From Syngnathus acus (lineage: Eukaryota; Chordata; Actinopteri; Syngnathiformes; Syngnathidae), in assembly GCF_901709675.1 (NCBI RefSeq), contig NC_051097.1, positions 2,656,539 through 2,720,538 on the forward strand: a DNA stretch of 64,000 nucleotides, in the 5' to 3' direction. The notes below the pieces were generated by a model. The model was not told the origin of the DNA. It ran no database searches and worked only from the letters and a program-made list of their open reading frames with translations. Shown in pieces: positions 25,809-37,870 of this stretch (position 1 is the first letter of the stretch; every line of letters starts with the position of its first letter). Made by a program: the position numbers and the translations under genes.

Positions 25809-25831
25809 ATATTGGCTCTGTGATTTCTCAC

Positions 25832-25942
25832 CATCTAAATCATTCTCGGGTGTCTCAGCTGTATACCACTCACTGGGTGGACCTGTTCCATTCGTCGTCA
25901 TGGCTGCGATCTGGAAACTGTACTGACTGCCCTTATCCAGAC
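25832..25942 (-). CDS. dcc: dcc window exon 7: end of FN3 domain 3
   Basis: Encodes [21 protein letters not shown] and [16 protein letters not shown], the F-G strands of FN3-3 and the linker towards FN3-4. [12 protein letters not shown] is identical to mammalian DCC. The acceptor is cccctccag (phase 1) and the donor is ATG|gtgaga (phase 1). At 111 nt with equal phases at both ends, it is a symmetrical exon that could be skipped in frame, though only at the cost of domain integrity. Confidence 0.96.
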
Positions 25943-27726
25943 CTGGAGGGGAAAAGGAGATTGTACGAAAATAAATTCCAACAAGTCACAGACATTTTAT
26001 ATGTGCATTTCATTTTAAAAACAGATAACGTAAGTTTTTTTTTTTTTTTTCGATCACGAGTTTCTTCTTGAAAGGTTTGTGTCCAAACTTCTCAGCTTGA
26101 GCTCTCTGCAAACTTTGGCCTCAAAACATCTGACCTCAGATGTCCTTCTGATGAGCTAATTCCTAATCCTTTCCAATTTGGTCACTCTTAAAGAAAACCT
26201 GATTGTCTTAAATTCCGCCAGTTCCAGCTGTATTGTGTTTTCAGTGTGACTATCTCTAATCGGTGCATCACGGCCAGTTTCACCAATGTTTTATAGAACG
26301 TTCCTCTTCATCTTATCAAAGACTCTTCTTTCACAAAACACACCACATACTTTTCTGCACCCATTCACACACGCTTGGATTTGTTTCTTCACCTCCTTAC
26401 CACACTAATCGTTTAAATTTCTCCAACTTTAATATCTCTTCTCTGTGTAGCCTCACTCTTACGCCTCCAAATCATTCATGCTTATTCACTGTCTTACTTC
26501 TGCCAATTTTCATTCACCTCCTTTCTAGTGCATGCCTCCACCTCTCTAGATGATCCTCCACCTTTTCTCTGCTTTGACTGCAGTTTAATCTTAATGGTTG
26601 ACAAGAAATACTCAAAGATAAGCAATTAATGTCCTATCAGTAATAATAAAAAAATGCAGAATTAAATAATTCTTGTTCAATGCACGTTCCTCACAACGAC
26701 CGCTTGCCATTGACTTTCATGTGACTTTTTATGTGATTCATCGTTATATATTCAGTCTGCAATTTGAAGAGATACTCATGTTTTTCTGAAGTGGGAAACA
26801 CCTTTCCACTGAAAAATAATAACGTTAATCTCAGCTAAATCTGTCATTTTCTTTTGTTATTGACTGAGGCAAGGAATGACCTTTGCTACCTATGAATGAA
26901 CTGAGCATAGATTGGACATGAATAAAATTTGTGTTAATATAGTGAAGATTTATTCAGACTTTCTTGGTGTGATTATTGCTGATGACCACCAGACATACAC
27001 AGCCCACCCACATTAACACACCCACAGGCATGCACACACACGCACGCACAAACAAACATACTCTGACTCTGGGAAATGAGCTAACATCAAGAAGATAACC
27101 TCAGTAAAAAAAATAATGAAAAGGAAGATCGGTTTCATTTAAATCCTGCAAATCTACATTGGCAAAATAGCTTGTGGCAGAATGAAAAATACAGCCACAC
27201 AAATACTATCCATACCGTATGTGTAGAGGTATGCCGGGTCATACCAAAGACTATAAAAATGGGACCCATTGCCTCCCTGCTTGGCACTCAGCATTAAGGG
27301 TTGGAATTGGGGGGTTAGATCACCAAATGATTCCCGAGCGCGGCGCCGCTGCTGCTCACTGCTCCCCTCTCCCCCAGGGGATGGATCAAAATCACACGGG
27401 GATGGGTTAAATGCAGAGGACATATTTCACCACACCCAGATGTGTGTGTGACGATCATTGGGACTTTTTAATTAATTTATACTTCAGATGAGAAAATAAG
27501 AGAAAACAAAAAGGAGTGAAAAGCACAATGTGAACTCAATTCACATTTTAAAAAGCCTGAGGCTGATAAATGTTTTGTATTAAAGAGTTCCTGAGCATTC
27601 ATTGTTACAGACTCATACGCGAAAGCCTATAATGCCGCCAACCCCTTCAAACTCCTCCAATTTCATTAACTTTTCCATTACCTTTCCTTTAATTTGAGAA
27701 CGCGGACAAGATGGATCGATTCTCAC
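25943..27726 (-). other. dcc intron between exons 6 and 7
   Basis: 1.8 kb. Contains a SINE-like repeat near 27228-27475; otherwise plain intron. Confidence 0.8.
27228..27475. repeat. SINE-like interspersed repeat
   Basis: A compact GC-richer block (gtcataccaaagactataaa, a gcgcggcgccgctgctgctc core, ctcccccaggggatgg) in AT-rich intron. I recognise it as a repeat that is common in teleosts, but cannot assign a class or find certain target duplications. Confidence 0.5.
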
Positions 27727-27868
27727 CTGTGAAAAGGTACCAAAGGTTGTTTGGTTCAATGGCTTCTTGGTCTCCACGGCGACCAGTCTTCCTGTATTTG
27801 ATCTTGTAAGCGCTGATGATGCCATTTTGTGCGTTGCGTGGAGGTGGCTGCCATGATACTTTTATGCT
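27727..27868 (-). CDS. dcc: dcc window exon 6: central part of FN3 domain 3
   Basis: Encodes SIKVSWQPPPRNAQNGIIS, AYKIKYRKTGRRGDQEAI and EPNNLWYLFTG, the B-E strands of FN3-3 (strand B tryptophan in VSWQPPP, strand C tyrosine in AYKIKYRK). The dibasic TGRRGD stretch replaces TTRRGE of mammals. The acceptor is gattttcag (phase 0) and the donor is ACAG|gtgaga (phase 1). It is the first exon after the 12-kb intron; a 143-bp CA run (TG in gene sense) lies about 690 nt upstream of its acceptor. Confidence 0.95.
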
Positions 27869-27956
27869 CTGAAAATCATATAAAACAACATGAACTGTGA
27901 CTGGGGAACAATTAAGTGATCAAGAACTGTTGCGTTTCCAAAAATTGGATAACACA

Positions 27957-28311
27957 TCCATCCATTTTCTGAACCGCTTAGTCCCCACGGGGGTCGCGGG
28001 TGTGCTGGAGCACATCCCAGCCGTCATCAGGCAGTAGGCGGGGGACACCCTGAACCGGTTGCCAGCCAATCGCAAGGCACACAGAGACAAACAACCATTC
28101 ACACTCGCTCCTAGGGACAATTTGGAGTGCTCAATCGGCCTACCAAGCATGTTTTTGGGATGTGGGAGGAAACCGGAGTGCCCGGAGAAAACCCACACGT
28201 ACCCGGGGAGAACATGCAAACTCCACACAGGGAGGGCCAGAGGTGGAATCGAACCCGCACCCTCCTAACTGTGAGGCGGACGTGCTACCCAGTGCGACAC
28301 CGAGCCGCCCA
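27957..28311 (-). mobile_element. tRNA-derived SINE, well-preserved copy
   Basis: Perfect 10-bp target duplication ggataacaca (27947-27956 and 28312-28321). On the minus strand it begins tgggcggctcggtgtcgc, has a canonical B-box gggttcgattcc (near 28244-28256) and ends cagaaaatggatgga. Same family as 14216-14704. Confidence 0.9.
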
Positions 28312-28554
28312 GGATAACACACCCTAGCAAAATAAAATCCATTTCAACTCGTAATTTACTATTCTAATGCACCAGTACAGTATAATTTGCTTTTAAATCA
28401 GTCCAGTTTGAGGCAGTAGTTGTTTTACATGTGTTTATCTTTGTAGTATGTGGATGTTTGTATAGTTGGATGTTGGGTGAATGCTAATTGCTTTATTTGC
28501 ATGTTAACAATGCACCTCGACCTACCAGGACAAATACACGCACGCACACGCATG

Positions 28555-28703
<149 letters not shown>

Positions 28704-29475
28704 ATAACAGATGTTTGCCAAGACCCAAGTGTGCAATGCTTTGAGACATCTGCTATCAGCCATCCCATACGCATTGGCTGACGCACACTAATTAATGAAG
28801 ACTAATGGATTACAAAATGTATTAGTATTTTTTTCTGAATGGTTAAACTGCAATACTGATTCTTGTGGCACCATTTCTAAAACTATTCATATCGATCAAG
28901 AAATGTCTCAAAGTTTGCAAAACAAACCATGCTTAACACTGAATTTGAAATTTTATAACACATTTTCAGTATCCAGCACTCTTTTTTTGCAACTCACTAC
29001 TTAGCCTCAATTTCCAAATGATCAACACACTACTTGCAAAACAAGACATGTTGTTGCTGCTGGTGCAATTCTTTGCACTATTCTGCAGCTGCCTGGCCAC
29101 ACTTTCACAAAAGAAACCTATCATTTCTGTAGTTACTTTCCACTCAGCCTGAGCAGTAGAAATAAGCCACAAGTAAGCTGTTGATGTGGAGGACAATGGA
29201 GTTTCTCCATTGAGTGAAAATGAGAGGAGTGAGAGGAATAAGACGTGCAGGTGAAGAACCACCCGCCGTCTGCAAGCCTCTATCTCCCGTTTCATTTGGA
29301 AATCTGACACAGGTATTGGAATTTGTGTTAGGACGATTGTAAAAAAACGATAACACCTGAGCCGCGCCACCCAGAGTGCAGAACATGGACATTAAATTGA
29401 GCTAGCCCACATTCACGTCTAAAAATGTACTACAATGTGAGTGACGTCTATTATTTTCTGTGCGTATGTACTTAG

Positions 29476-30004
29476 CAGGGCTGTGGACTCGGTCGGATTT
29501 TTGCACCGAGTCCGAGTCCGAGTCCGGCCTCTTGCCCACCGAGTCCGAGTCCGAGTCCGGCTGTCCATTTTTTCTGTTAATTCATGTGACTGCTTAGTCT
29601 TTATTCAAGGCTAATTTAGATCAAAATCTAAATAATTACAACAGTTTTGTGATGGCTTTGTCTTTATTAACCATATAAACGAATACAATAAACAGATACT
29701 TTCAAGTTTCAATTCAACGACTTGGGTTTGTTCTTAGGAACAAAATCGCCTCAACCAAGTCAGCCTTCATCGCGCCGCGCTGATCAGACATGATAAACTT
29801 GAGCCCGGAAAACAGGCGCTCTACGCTGACTTGGCTGATTGGCATTGCTGTTAGTGTCCGACGCGCATTCTCAGCAGCATGATGAAAATAAAATTGAACG
29901 TTTTTTTTTTTATTGTCGGACTCGGTGGACTCGGTCAAAATCAGCACCGAGTCCGAGTCCGGCAAAAATGACCGAGTCCGACCGAGTCCGAGTCCACAGC
30001 CCTG
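29476..30004 (-). mobile_element. hAT-type element with transposase C-terminal remnant
   Basis: Inverted ends cagggctgtggactcggtcgg / ccgagtccacagccctg with ccgagt minisatellite arms. It encodes a hAT dimerisation-domain remnant on the minus strand. I see no 8-bp duplication at these ends. Confidence 0.8.
29714..29900 (-). pseudogene. hAT transposase C-terminal (dimerisation domain) fragment
   Basis: The minus-strand frame ends AMPISQVSVERLFSGLKFIM, then SDQRGAMKADLVEAILFLR, the hAT C-terminal dimerisation motif (SxERxFS..., EA.LFL). The rest of the transposase is absent. The frame runs on upstream into the terminal repeat. Confidence 0.75.
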
Positions 30005-30799
30005 CATATGGTCACACACCATTATCACTTTGACTTTTCACACACTGTGCGATGTCCCGGGTCTTCTCCAGGCCTACTTCCCGTGGAACTTGGCCAAAAC
30101 ACCTCACTTGTGAGATGCCCAAGAAACATCTTAATTAGATCCACCTCATCTGGCTCCTCTTAATGCAGCGGTACAGGCTCCCAGCTGACTGAGCATCTTA
30201 CTTCACCCGTGTGGATAAAACTAATTTCAGCTGCTTGTATTCGTGATTTTGTCATTTACAGTCATTACCCACAGCATGGGTGAAGGCGGAATTTATATTG
30301 CTCACTAAAGTGTGAGCTTTGCCTTTGGATTTAGCTCCTTCTTCACCCTGACATACTAATACAGAGTCTGCATCATTGCAAAATCTGCACTGATCCACCT
30401 TTCGATTTCAAGTTCCATTTTTGCCTCAGTCATGATTAAATTTCTAAATTCCTACTTGAACACCTCCATTTGGGGAATGATCTCAATCTGATGTTCAAAC
30501 TGAGTACATGGCCTCCGATTTGAAAGTGCTGATTTTCATCCCAGTTCCCTCACAGTTGAACCGCTCCAGCAAGTGTTAAAGATTGGAGCTTGATGAAGCT
30601 AACAGAAGCCCATCATCTGCAGGAAGCAGTCGTAACACTGCAGCCACCTGAACGGACCACCTCGATGCTTTGGCTGCACGTAGAGATTGTGCTCGTAGGT
30701 TATGAACAGAATCCATGATGAAGTGGCGGAAGATGGCAATTCAGACCAAACTCTGACACTGGTTGCACAAGGGCCCATCATAAGTATGTGTGCGCAATG

Positions 30800-31110
30800 A
30801 TGCAATAAGTGCAATAGTTTAGAAAGGAGGGTCAAAGATGCGCCTTAAAATGTTGGATCACCACCCTGCTTTGCCAATCCAGAGGCACTGTTCTCAAATT
30901 CATCGGAGTGTTGCAGAGGTGTGTCAAACAAGGGAGGCCCAAAACATCATTAGGAACTCTGATCGGGTCTCATTCATGCCTAGAGATCTGCCACCAAGCT
31001 TTTTAACCACGTAAATGATCTGAACCCCGGACTTAAGAGAGCCCACCTCAGGGTCCCCAGACCTCTCACTGGCAAGAATGTCAGTAGCATCCCGAGTCAA
31101 GGTCAACAGC
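30800..31110 (-). pseudogene. Non-LTR reverse transcriptase fragment, decayed
   Basis: The sequence around ccaatccagaggcactgttc, ttgcagaggtgtgtcaa and gccaccaagctttttaacca matches, as I recall, the antisense of a common fish LINE reverse transcriptase segment. Related to 37620-37870. Many stops and frameshifts. Confidence 0.45.
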
Positions 31111-31739
31111 AACCGACCTCAATTATAAACAGTGTTGATGATGATGCACTGCAACCCCTCCTGATGGTGGACCAGAATTACTTCAATGGCATCTGGAAGT
31201 TGTTCCCCATGGCCTCACCATTCACACACGAATTCGTTTTAGCAATAGCTGAAGCCATATCCCACTAGGTCAGCACGAATCAGTTGTCCCTGATATTAGG
31301 CTTGATAAGCACTCCTTTTTCACCTTGACGTGACTCCTTTTTCACCTCTTCATCATAGCTCAAGGATGATCGTCACAACAGGAAAGGGCCACCTTATTGC
31401 CACAGCTCCAGTTACTCAACGATGACCCACAAACGCACAGACGGATATCCACAAACGCACACACTCTCTCTGTGAGTGCATTTGTTTATATAGCTACATA
31501 TTGTTTGATTTCAATAGTTGAAAGCATTATTCATGTTGTTTCCTCATCCAAGGTCTCATAGCTGCTCAATATACAGCTAAAATGGTTCTACAGATGCTGA
31601 TGGATGATGGAGAGGCAGTAACAGGGTTGGACTCTAAGTCCAAAATTTCTGATGATAAGGACTCAAACTATTGTCCTGGTGGTAGTGGCAGTTGTCCACC
31701 TGGAAACTTTAACTCTAGTTTTTTAGGATCCTGAACTCT

Positions 31740-32035
31740 CTCCCCCGTTCTGCGTAGCGTCCTGTACTTTTGCGCTATATTCTGACTGTCTGCTGTATGC
31801 ACACTTGCTCCATTTTTGCTCCTCTTATTTGTTATGTTATTTGTTCATTTATTATTTATTCATCACTCTTATTTATTCATTGTTTGTGCCTTCTTGTTTT
31901 TATTTTTTTGTGTTGTTTACTTGTATGTATATTGTGTACTATGTCTTGTCACCATGGGATAGTGGGAACGTAATTTCGATTTCTTTGTGTGTCTTGTCAT
32001 GTGAAGAAATTGACAATAAAGCAGACTTTGACTTT
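31740..32035 (+). repeat. LINE 3' tail (L2-like)
   Basis: Ends ccatgggatagtgggaacgt, aatttcgatttc and gacaataaagcagactttg, the typical 3' end of fish L2-like elements. Runs directly into the minisatellite at 32036. Confidence 0.6.
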
Positions 32036-32428
32036 GAAACCTTAACCCTAGTTTGAAACCCTAGTTCGAAACCCTAACCCTTGTTTGAAACCCTAACCCT
32101 AGTTTGAAACCCTAACCCTAGTTTGAAACCCTAGTTTGAATCCCTAACCCTAGTTTTACATCCGAACCCTAGTTTTAAACTCTAGTTTTGAACCCTAACC
32201 CTAGTTTGAAACCCTAGTTTGAAACCCTAACCCTAGTTCGAAACGCCAACGCAAGTTTTAAACCTTAGTTTTAAACCCAAACCCTAGTTTGAAACCCTAG
32301 TTTGAAACTCTAATCCTAGTTTGAAACCCCAACCCAAGTTTTAAACCCTAGTTTGAAACCCTAACCCTAGTTTGAAAGCCTAGTTTGAAACCCTGACCCT
32401 AGTTTGATACCCTGCACCTAGTTTTAAA
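32036..32428. repeat. Telomere-like minisatellite
   Basis: Imperfect repeats of aaaccctaaccctagtttg and aaccctagttt. The two-unit CCCTAA core recurs many times (TTAGGG in gene sense). Confidence 0.9.
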
Positions 32429-34108
32429 TCTTAGATGCATACGTGGGTAAAAAATGACCCGGTGAGGTTGTTTTTTTTTTAAATATCTTCATGACAATTT
32501 TTTTTAATCTTTTCATATTCCAGGTATTCCTCAAAAAAAATTTTTTTTGACAATGGCATTTTAAATTTTAACTTACAGAGAGAGCCACATATCTTCAGGG
32601 AGCAAGGCCTGCACAAGGGCTTAGCAGTACTGTCTCACCAAAAGATGCATGGGAGCCCTTTATCACAATATAATATAAGAGGTGATGAAGTGCACAAATA
32701 TGGAAGGTCAGAGAGGAAAGAGAGAAGAGAGAAAAAGAGAGACAGACAGACAGAAGGACAGAGAGAGAGACACACACACGCACGCACGCAAGCACATACA
32801 TAGTATTCACAAAGTTCACATTTCTCTATGACTGTTCTAGGTAATTGTCTTTTTCAAAGAAGTTAAAAAGTTCAAAATAAAGATATTTCGAACATGAAAT
32901 CATTGTTGTGTGGTCCTAGCTATAATACCTAATATAGAAGTGAATTACGCTACCCAAATGACAAAAATGGCATACAAACAAATTCTAATACTTATGGAAG
33001 AGTGTAGGGTACAGTCACTTGTGCATCTAAGGGTTGAAGAAAATCTAATTAAAAACACATTTACAATTAATTCTAGTTGATTTTGGTTTCATGTAAATAA
33101 TGGAATTTCTCATAATTGCTCTTTCGCTCTTGTGATAGAAGCAAAGTGGCCACATGCTGCACAAAATGCTGCCTCTGCCCAAATCTGTTGCTTAAATGTA
33201 CTGAAAAAAGTTTAAGTTCCAGGGTGAATTGCAGTACAGTTAAACAATCTACCAATGTTATAGTGACACGGGCCACCGAAGAATTCATTAACATTTAGCG
33301 TGCACCTGTTCCCCATGCGTCTCCTCACCCTGCTAATTGATTACAGCAGAACTGATTATGGAGGGGGAGGAGGCGAGATGAGAGGATGCTATTTGCCAAA
33401 TAGCTCCATATTGGGTCTTTTCCTCTTCTTGCTCACCTCCCTTCCTCAGGCCTGGCATCACTGTGCGCTTCATTAACTAATTAGTCACTTTGACAGCACA
33501 CAGTTGGATATGTGGTCTCCATGGAAACAATACAGAAGTTAAATACATGTTGGAACAACTCCGACAGAGGGACACAGTGGCAAACCATCCATGAAGGAGA
33601 ATGAATAACCTCTTTATTTCGAGAAGTGAGAAGGTGTCAACTCAATTTTGGACATATTTAGCAATAACAAATAACATTGCACATTGTTTGGATACATTAT
33701 CTGATTGGATTTAACCAAAAACATTAATTTAAAAAGTCTGCCTATGTTAATTGGTATTCAGCCATCACAGTAATAAACAGTACTACTTGTTTATATGTTT
33801 TTTTTTTGGTGAAAACTACCTTACATATTTTAAATGAGGTATCATAGAGAGGTGGTGCATAGTCCAGCGCGAAAGGAACCCATGCAGATTTGAAATTCTT
33901 CCACTTATGATCACAATATAAGTTGACACATTTTTCGACAAAAATAAATTAAGACTTTTCACCGGTGTAACCTATTTCAAGCATATGCAAATGTAAAAAA
34001 ATGTCAGTTTTCAAATAATTCATACATTTGAAGTATTTGTTTTGCCCATTAATAAAAGGACATAATTACAATTTGGTTTGATCTTTGGTTGATGTCAATG
34101 CTCTACAG

Positions 34109-34505
34109 CAGGGGTGCCCAATACGTCGATCGCGATCGACCGGTCGATCGCCAAGCCACTATTGGTCGTGATATTAAAATGTTTTTATTTTTTTAATTTA
34201 TTTTTTTTTCGCACGTGACGCGTGTACAAACAACGACGCTAACAACACAACACAAACACGCTAGCTCGCGAGTTCCCTCCAATTGTCAGAACCCTGTTTT
34301 TTCTCTTAAACTTAAGAAAGGGTATAAAAATGAGTGGGGCAGCTGGCCATAGTAAGAAGTATCACTTTCATAGGGAATGGGAGTGGGACTTTTTTTTCAC
34401 GATGACATATATATATATATATATAAATTTTTTTTAGTGTGTAGATCTTTGTGACTTGGTCATTTCAAAAGTAGCTCGCGAGCTGAAAAAGTTTGGGCAC
34501 CCCTG
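34109..34505. mobile_element. hAT-type MITE
   Basis: Ends caggggtgcccaatacgtcg / tttgggcacccctg, flanked by a perfect 8-bp duplication ctctacag (34101-34108 and 34506-34513). No coding content. Confidence 0.93.
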
Positions 34506-34554
34506 CTCTACAGAGTGTCATTATTCCTGTTAATATAAATACCCGCATTGAACA

Positions 34555-34762
34555 TACTGTAAATAAGATCTTCACTTTTATTCTTAGACTTATACTCATA
34601 CTGTAAATAAGATCTTTCACTTTTATTCTTAGATTTCCTTTATACTTTTTTTAATTTTTGTAATGTTTTGCACTAGAAAGGGAGTAGCTCTCCAAATTTC
34701 GTTGTACAACTAAGTTGTAAAATGACAATAAAGGGCATTCTATTCTATTCTATTCTATTCTA
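34555..34762 (+). repeat. LINE 3' tail with (TATTC)n end
   Basis: The motif aatttcgttgtacaac, then tgacaataaagggcattc and five TATTC units. Upstream, tgtaaataagatctt...tattcttaga is duplicated in tandem (about 46 bp). Confidence 0.65.
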
Positions 34763-37373
34763 AAAAGCAAATTTTTTTTAACAGCTCTCACTGGTGCTTA
34801 TTAAATGATATGTGGTAAGTTTACAATATGATAGGGCTGCTGCCACACTTGCTTAACCAACGTTCCTACTTCTTTATATTTTGTTGGCAGTCAAGTTGTA
34901 CAACTGCAATGCAACCGCTGCTCAACCCTACAAGCTGGTTATTGTCACCGGGGATACACATTCATTTATTATAACTGCAGCTATTATTGCTTCTCCGCAT
35001 TCTTTTATGCCTTCCTATTTTGGCTGCAGCTGCTGCTCATTATTCCTATAGCCTCTTTTTTTTCTTAGTTTCATTTGTACCTCAATTTTCATGAGCATTT
35101 ATATCAAGATTTGAGCTCTATTAGTATTGTGACATCCTTGATTGATTCATTCAAACAAACAAATCTTTTGAGTTAACATACGGAATGGAGTTATTTCATG
35201 AACTCTTTTCTTTTCTCAGTTCAGTTCAAGCGGGGACTGTACTGGCCGGCAGAAGAACTAATGTATCACCCACTGATGAACAGTGAACTGAGTAATGAAA
35301 CACCTGAATAACGTTTTACTTTTTTGTTAAAAAGAAATCAAAGGTTCCTATTTATAGTCATCTGATAGAACATACTTGTATAAGTCACTGTATGTTACTG
35401 TGTTTGTCATTGTCCTTGATAAAATATATTTGTTAATTTTCAGTATATAGTATGTACGCTTACTTCTTCCGTGTTGACGAGTAACATCGCATATGTGTTA
35501 AGTCACATTTTCAGAATGTTGAGAACTCATGTGTACCATTCATCCAGCAACATTCACAACAACGGAAGAAGACGAGAGATTCATGTTTATAAGCTGAAAA
35601 TACAGTCACTATTTTCAGCTTGTCTCCGCTAAAGAGGAAAAGTATTGCACTTTGTTTTACAATCTGGTAGTTACAAAATGTTGTCTGACTTCAAAGACTT
35701 CTGATTTGAAGAAACATTTGAAGACACACCACAAAACATTGAAACCTCTGCAAAGCAGACAGTTGCAGTAAATGTGGGAGGTCCCCTCAGCACTCAAACA
35801 ACAACAAAACAAAAAGAAAACTACATTTTTAATCTCTAGGATGTTTGGTGCTCAGAAAACATGGCTCGAAGAAACATTTGAAAAGCCTGTTATTGAGGTA
35901 CAACCACTACTACTGTAGTAATAACATGCAATTACAATAGAAGAATAGGCTAACCCTCGTAACCTTAAAAACACCTAATTTATATTTTATATTTTTCATG
36001 GCCTAAGAACGTTCAGTAGTGTACAAATGTATTGTTGACAAAAACAACACATTTTGAAACAGTTTGAAAAGGCTCAAATTGGACCAGCGTTTGAGGATGG
36101 CTAGGAATGCTGTCAGGGACACTTACAGTTGATCTGGAGGTGCAGCTATAAGTACATAAGGAGCAAGAAAATTCCCTGGAAATCATTGTGGTGGATTTTG
36201 ATCATGGACCTCCAGTCGTACCATTATATGATTCAGATTAAACTGAAACTTAATAGGGACAGAAGTGACATCATGCAATCTGTTTAAAAAAAAAAAAAGA
36301 TGTCAATCCAGACTCTCTCGATGATCGAGGAAAGAAGAAATCACGAGCCAAATAAGTTTTTTTTGGGGGGGGGGTCCAATAGGGCAACGTGAAATAAAAA
36401 AACACAACAGTTGGTGATAAAATATTTGAGGTAGTAAAACTAAAATAACGTAATTTAATAAAAGTAATTTCAGTAGGATGTTTTGCTGTTCCATTAGTTA
36501 CGATTTAAATTGGTTTTAATCTCACAAACAAACACCAGGAAACCGATTAAACTGCTTCTGTTTGGTAATAAAAGTTGAGTAAGTAAAGTAAATAAAAGTG
36601 TTAAATTAATAGTAAAGTGGATGTTTTCACAATTCCATCCAGATCTCGAGCCTAAAAAAGTCCAGACAGAAAAATACCCAGCCTGGATACCGAAGAGAAT
36701 TCAAAGCAAATACACATACAAGGACACAGTAATCACCCAAGCATACAACAAAAGCAGTCCTTTTGACAGTCATGCTCCACTGAGTAGAGGAATCTTCTGG
36801 AAACGGCAGATTTGGAAATTGATTGCTGAGAAGCTGGTTTGATTGGGCCAACTTTTAAACAGCAGGGGGATTCAAAGTTTGCTAACAACTGACTGGGTCC
36901 AACCAATATTGCTGCATTTTTCTTATTTGGACTTGAATTCTGTCTGATGTTGCTTGTTTAGTTGAGCCACAGCACAGTGGAGGGCACACCACTGATACAG
37001 AATGCATATAATTTAAATTATTTTCGGCTGTGAAAAATTAAATATGGTGTCGAGTTTGTGTTGGTTATAGTCTGGCTTCCTCCGAGAGTGCAAAAACATT
37101 CATGTTAAAATTCAGCGATTGTGCGTCACCACCTGTTTTCATAGCACAGGTTTTAGTGAATACACTTTGAATTTGTACTTTACGCTTCGCAGTTATGATT
37201 GTTGTTTTTGCGATTTCGGTCAAGAATTGATCTTTACTCTCGTACTTTGTTGCACCCGCCGTCCATTGTGATACAAACCCTAGCATTGTAGTTACTAAAG
37301 GGTGGAGCAAGATACACTGGAATGCGGTGATTAGTTAACCAATAAATATGACTACGGGAGTAAAATAGGAAGA

Positions 37374-37465
37374 ACACAAAAAGTGCATTAAGGCCCTAAG
37401 TGGCTTGAAAGGCGTCTTATAAATAAAATTTATTATTATTAGCATCTTTATTCTTATTATTAAAA
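37374..37465 (+). repeat. LINE 3' tail fragment with (TTA)n end
   Basis: The stretch gcgtcttataaataaaattt followed by attattatta resembles the ends of Rex1-like elements. Confidence 0.4.
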
Positions 37466-37619
37466 AATACAAGTGAATACTTTCTCCAAGCACACAAAGC
37501 ACATGTAGACTGAATGGGAAAAACTCCAGGGCCTCCTCTAAGATATTTCTGAGTGCCGAGAGCTTGTCCACTGATCCTGGATGAAAACCACATGGATCTT
37601 CTGAATCAGCGAAGTGACT

Positions 37620-37870
37620 TCAAAATGGAACCTCCTTTCAATAACCCTTGAAAAGACCTTGCAAAGGGGCTGATGGGTGTGGTCCCATACAGTTCAAACA
37701 CACCCTCTGGTTCTCCTTCTTAAAAAAGGGTGACCACTATTCTGTCTACCAGTCCAGAGACACTACCCTGGACTGATGACGATGTTGCCTCTGACTTGTC
37801 AACCAAGACACAGCCCTACAACATCAAGAGCCTTTAGGAACAACAGGCGAAGCTCATTCACCCCCAGATG
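37620..37870 (-). pseudogene. Non-LTR reverse transcriptase fragment, decayed
   Basis: The minus strand reads a broken NELRLLFLKALDVVGL..., WTGRQ... and KGD-like segment of a fish LINE reverse transcriptase (ccagtccagagacac and gaccttgcaaaggggctg are the matching plus-strand words). Several stops. Confidence 0.5.

Larger units (their letters stand above)
25187..25831 (-). other. dcc intron between exons 7 and 8
   Basis: A 645-bp intron that holds a poly-T run (near 25268), a perfect 19-bp inverted repeat with a 4-nt loop (25472-25513) and a CA run (25750-25808) close to the exon 7 donor. Confidence 0.85.

Noticed and set aside
31770-32056. Hydrophobic frames (MRYILTVCC..., MLHFCSSYLL...)
   Set aside because: Translation of the T-rich 3' end of a LINE; no family resemblance and no gene context.
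32036-32428. True telomere or chromosome fusion point
   Set aside because: The CCCTAA units are interspersed with gtttgaaa and grow out of a LINE tail inside a dcc intron.
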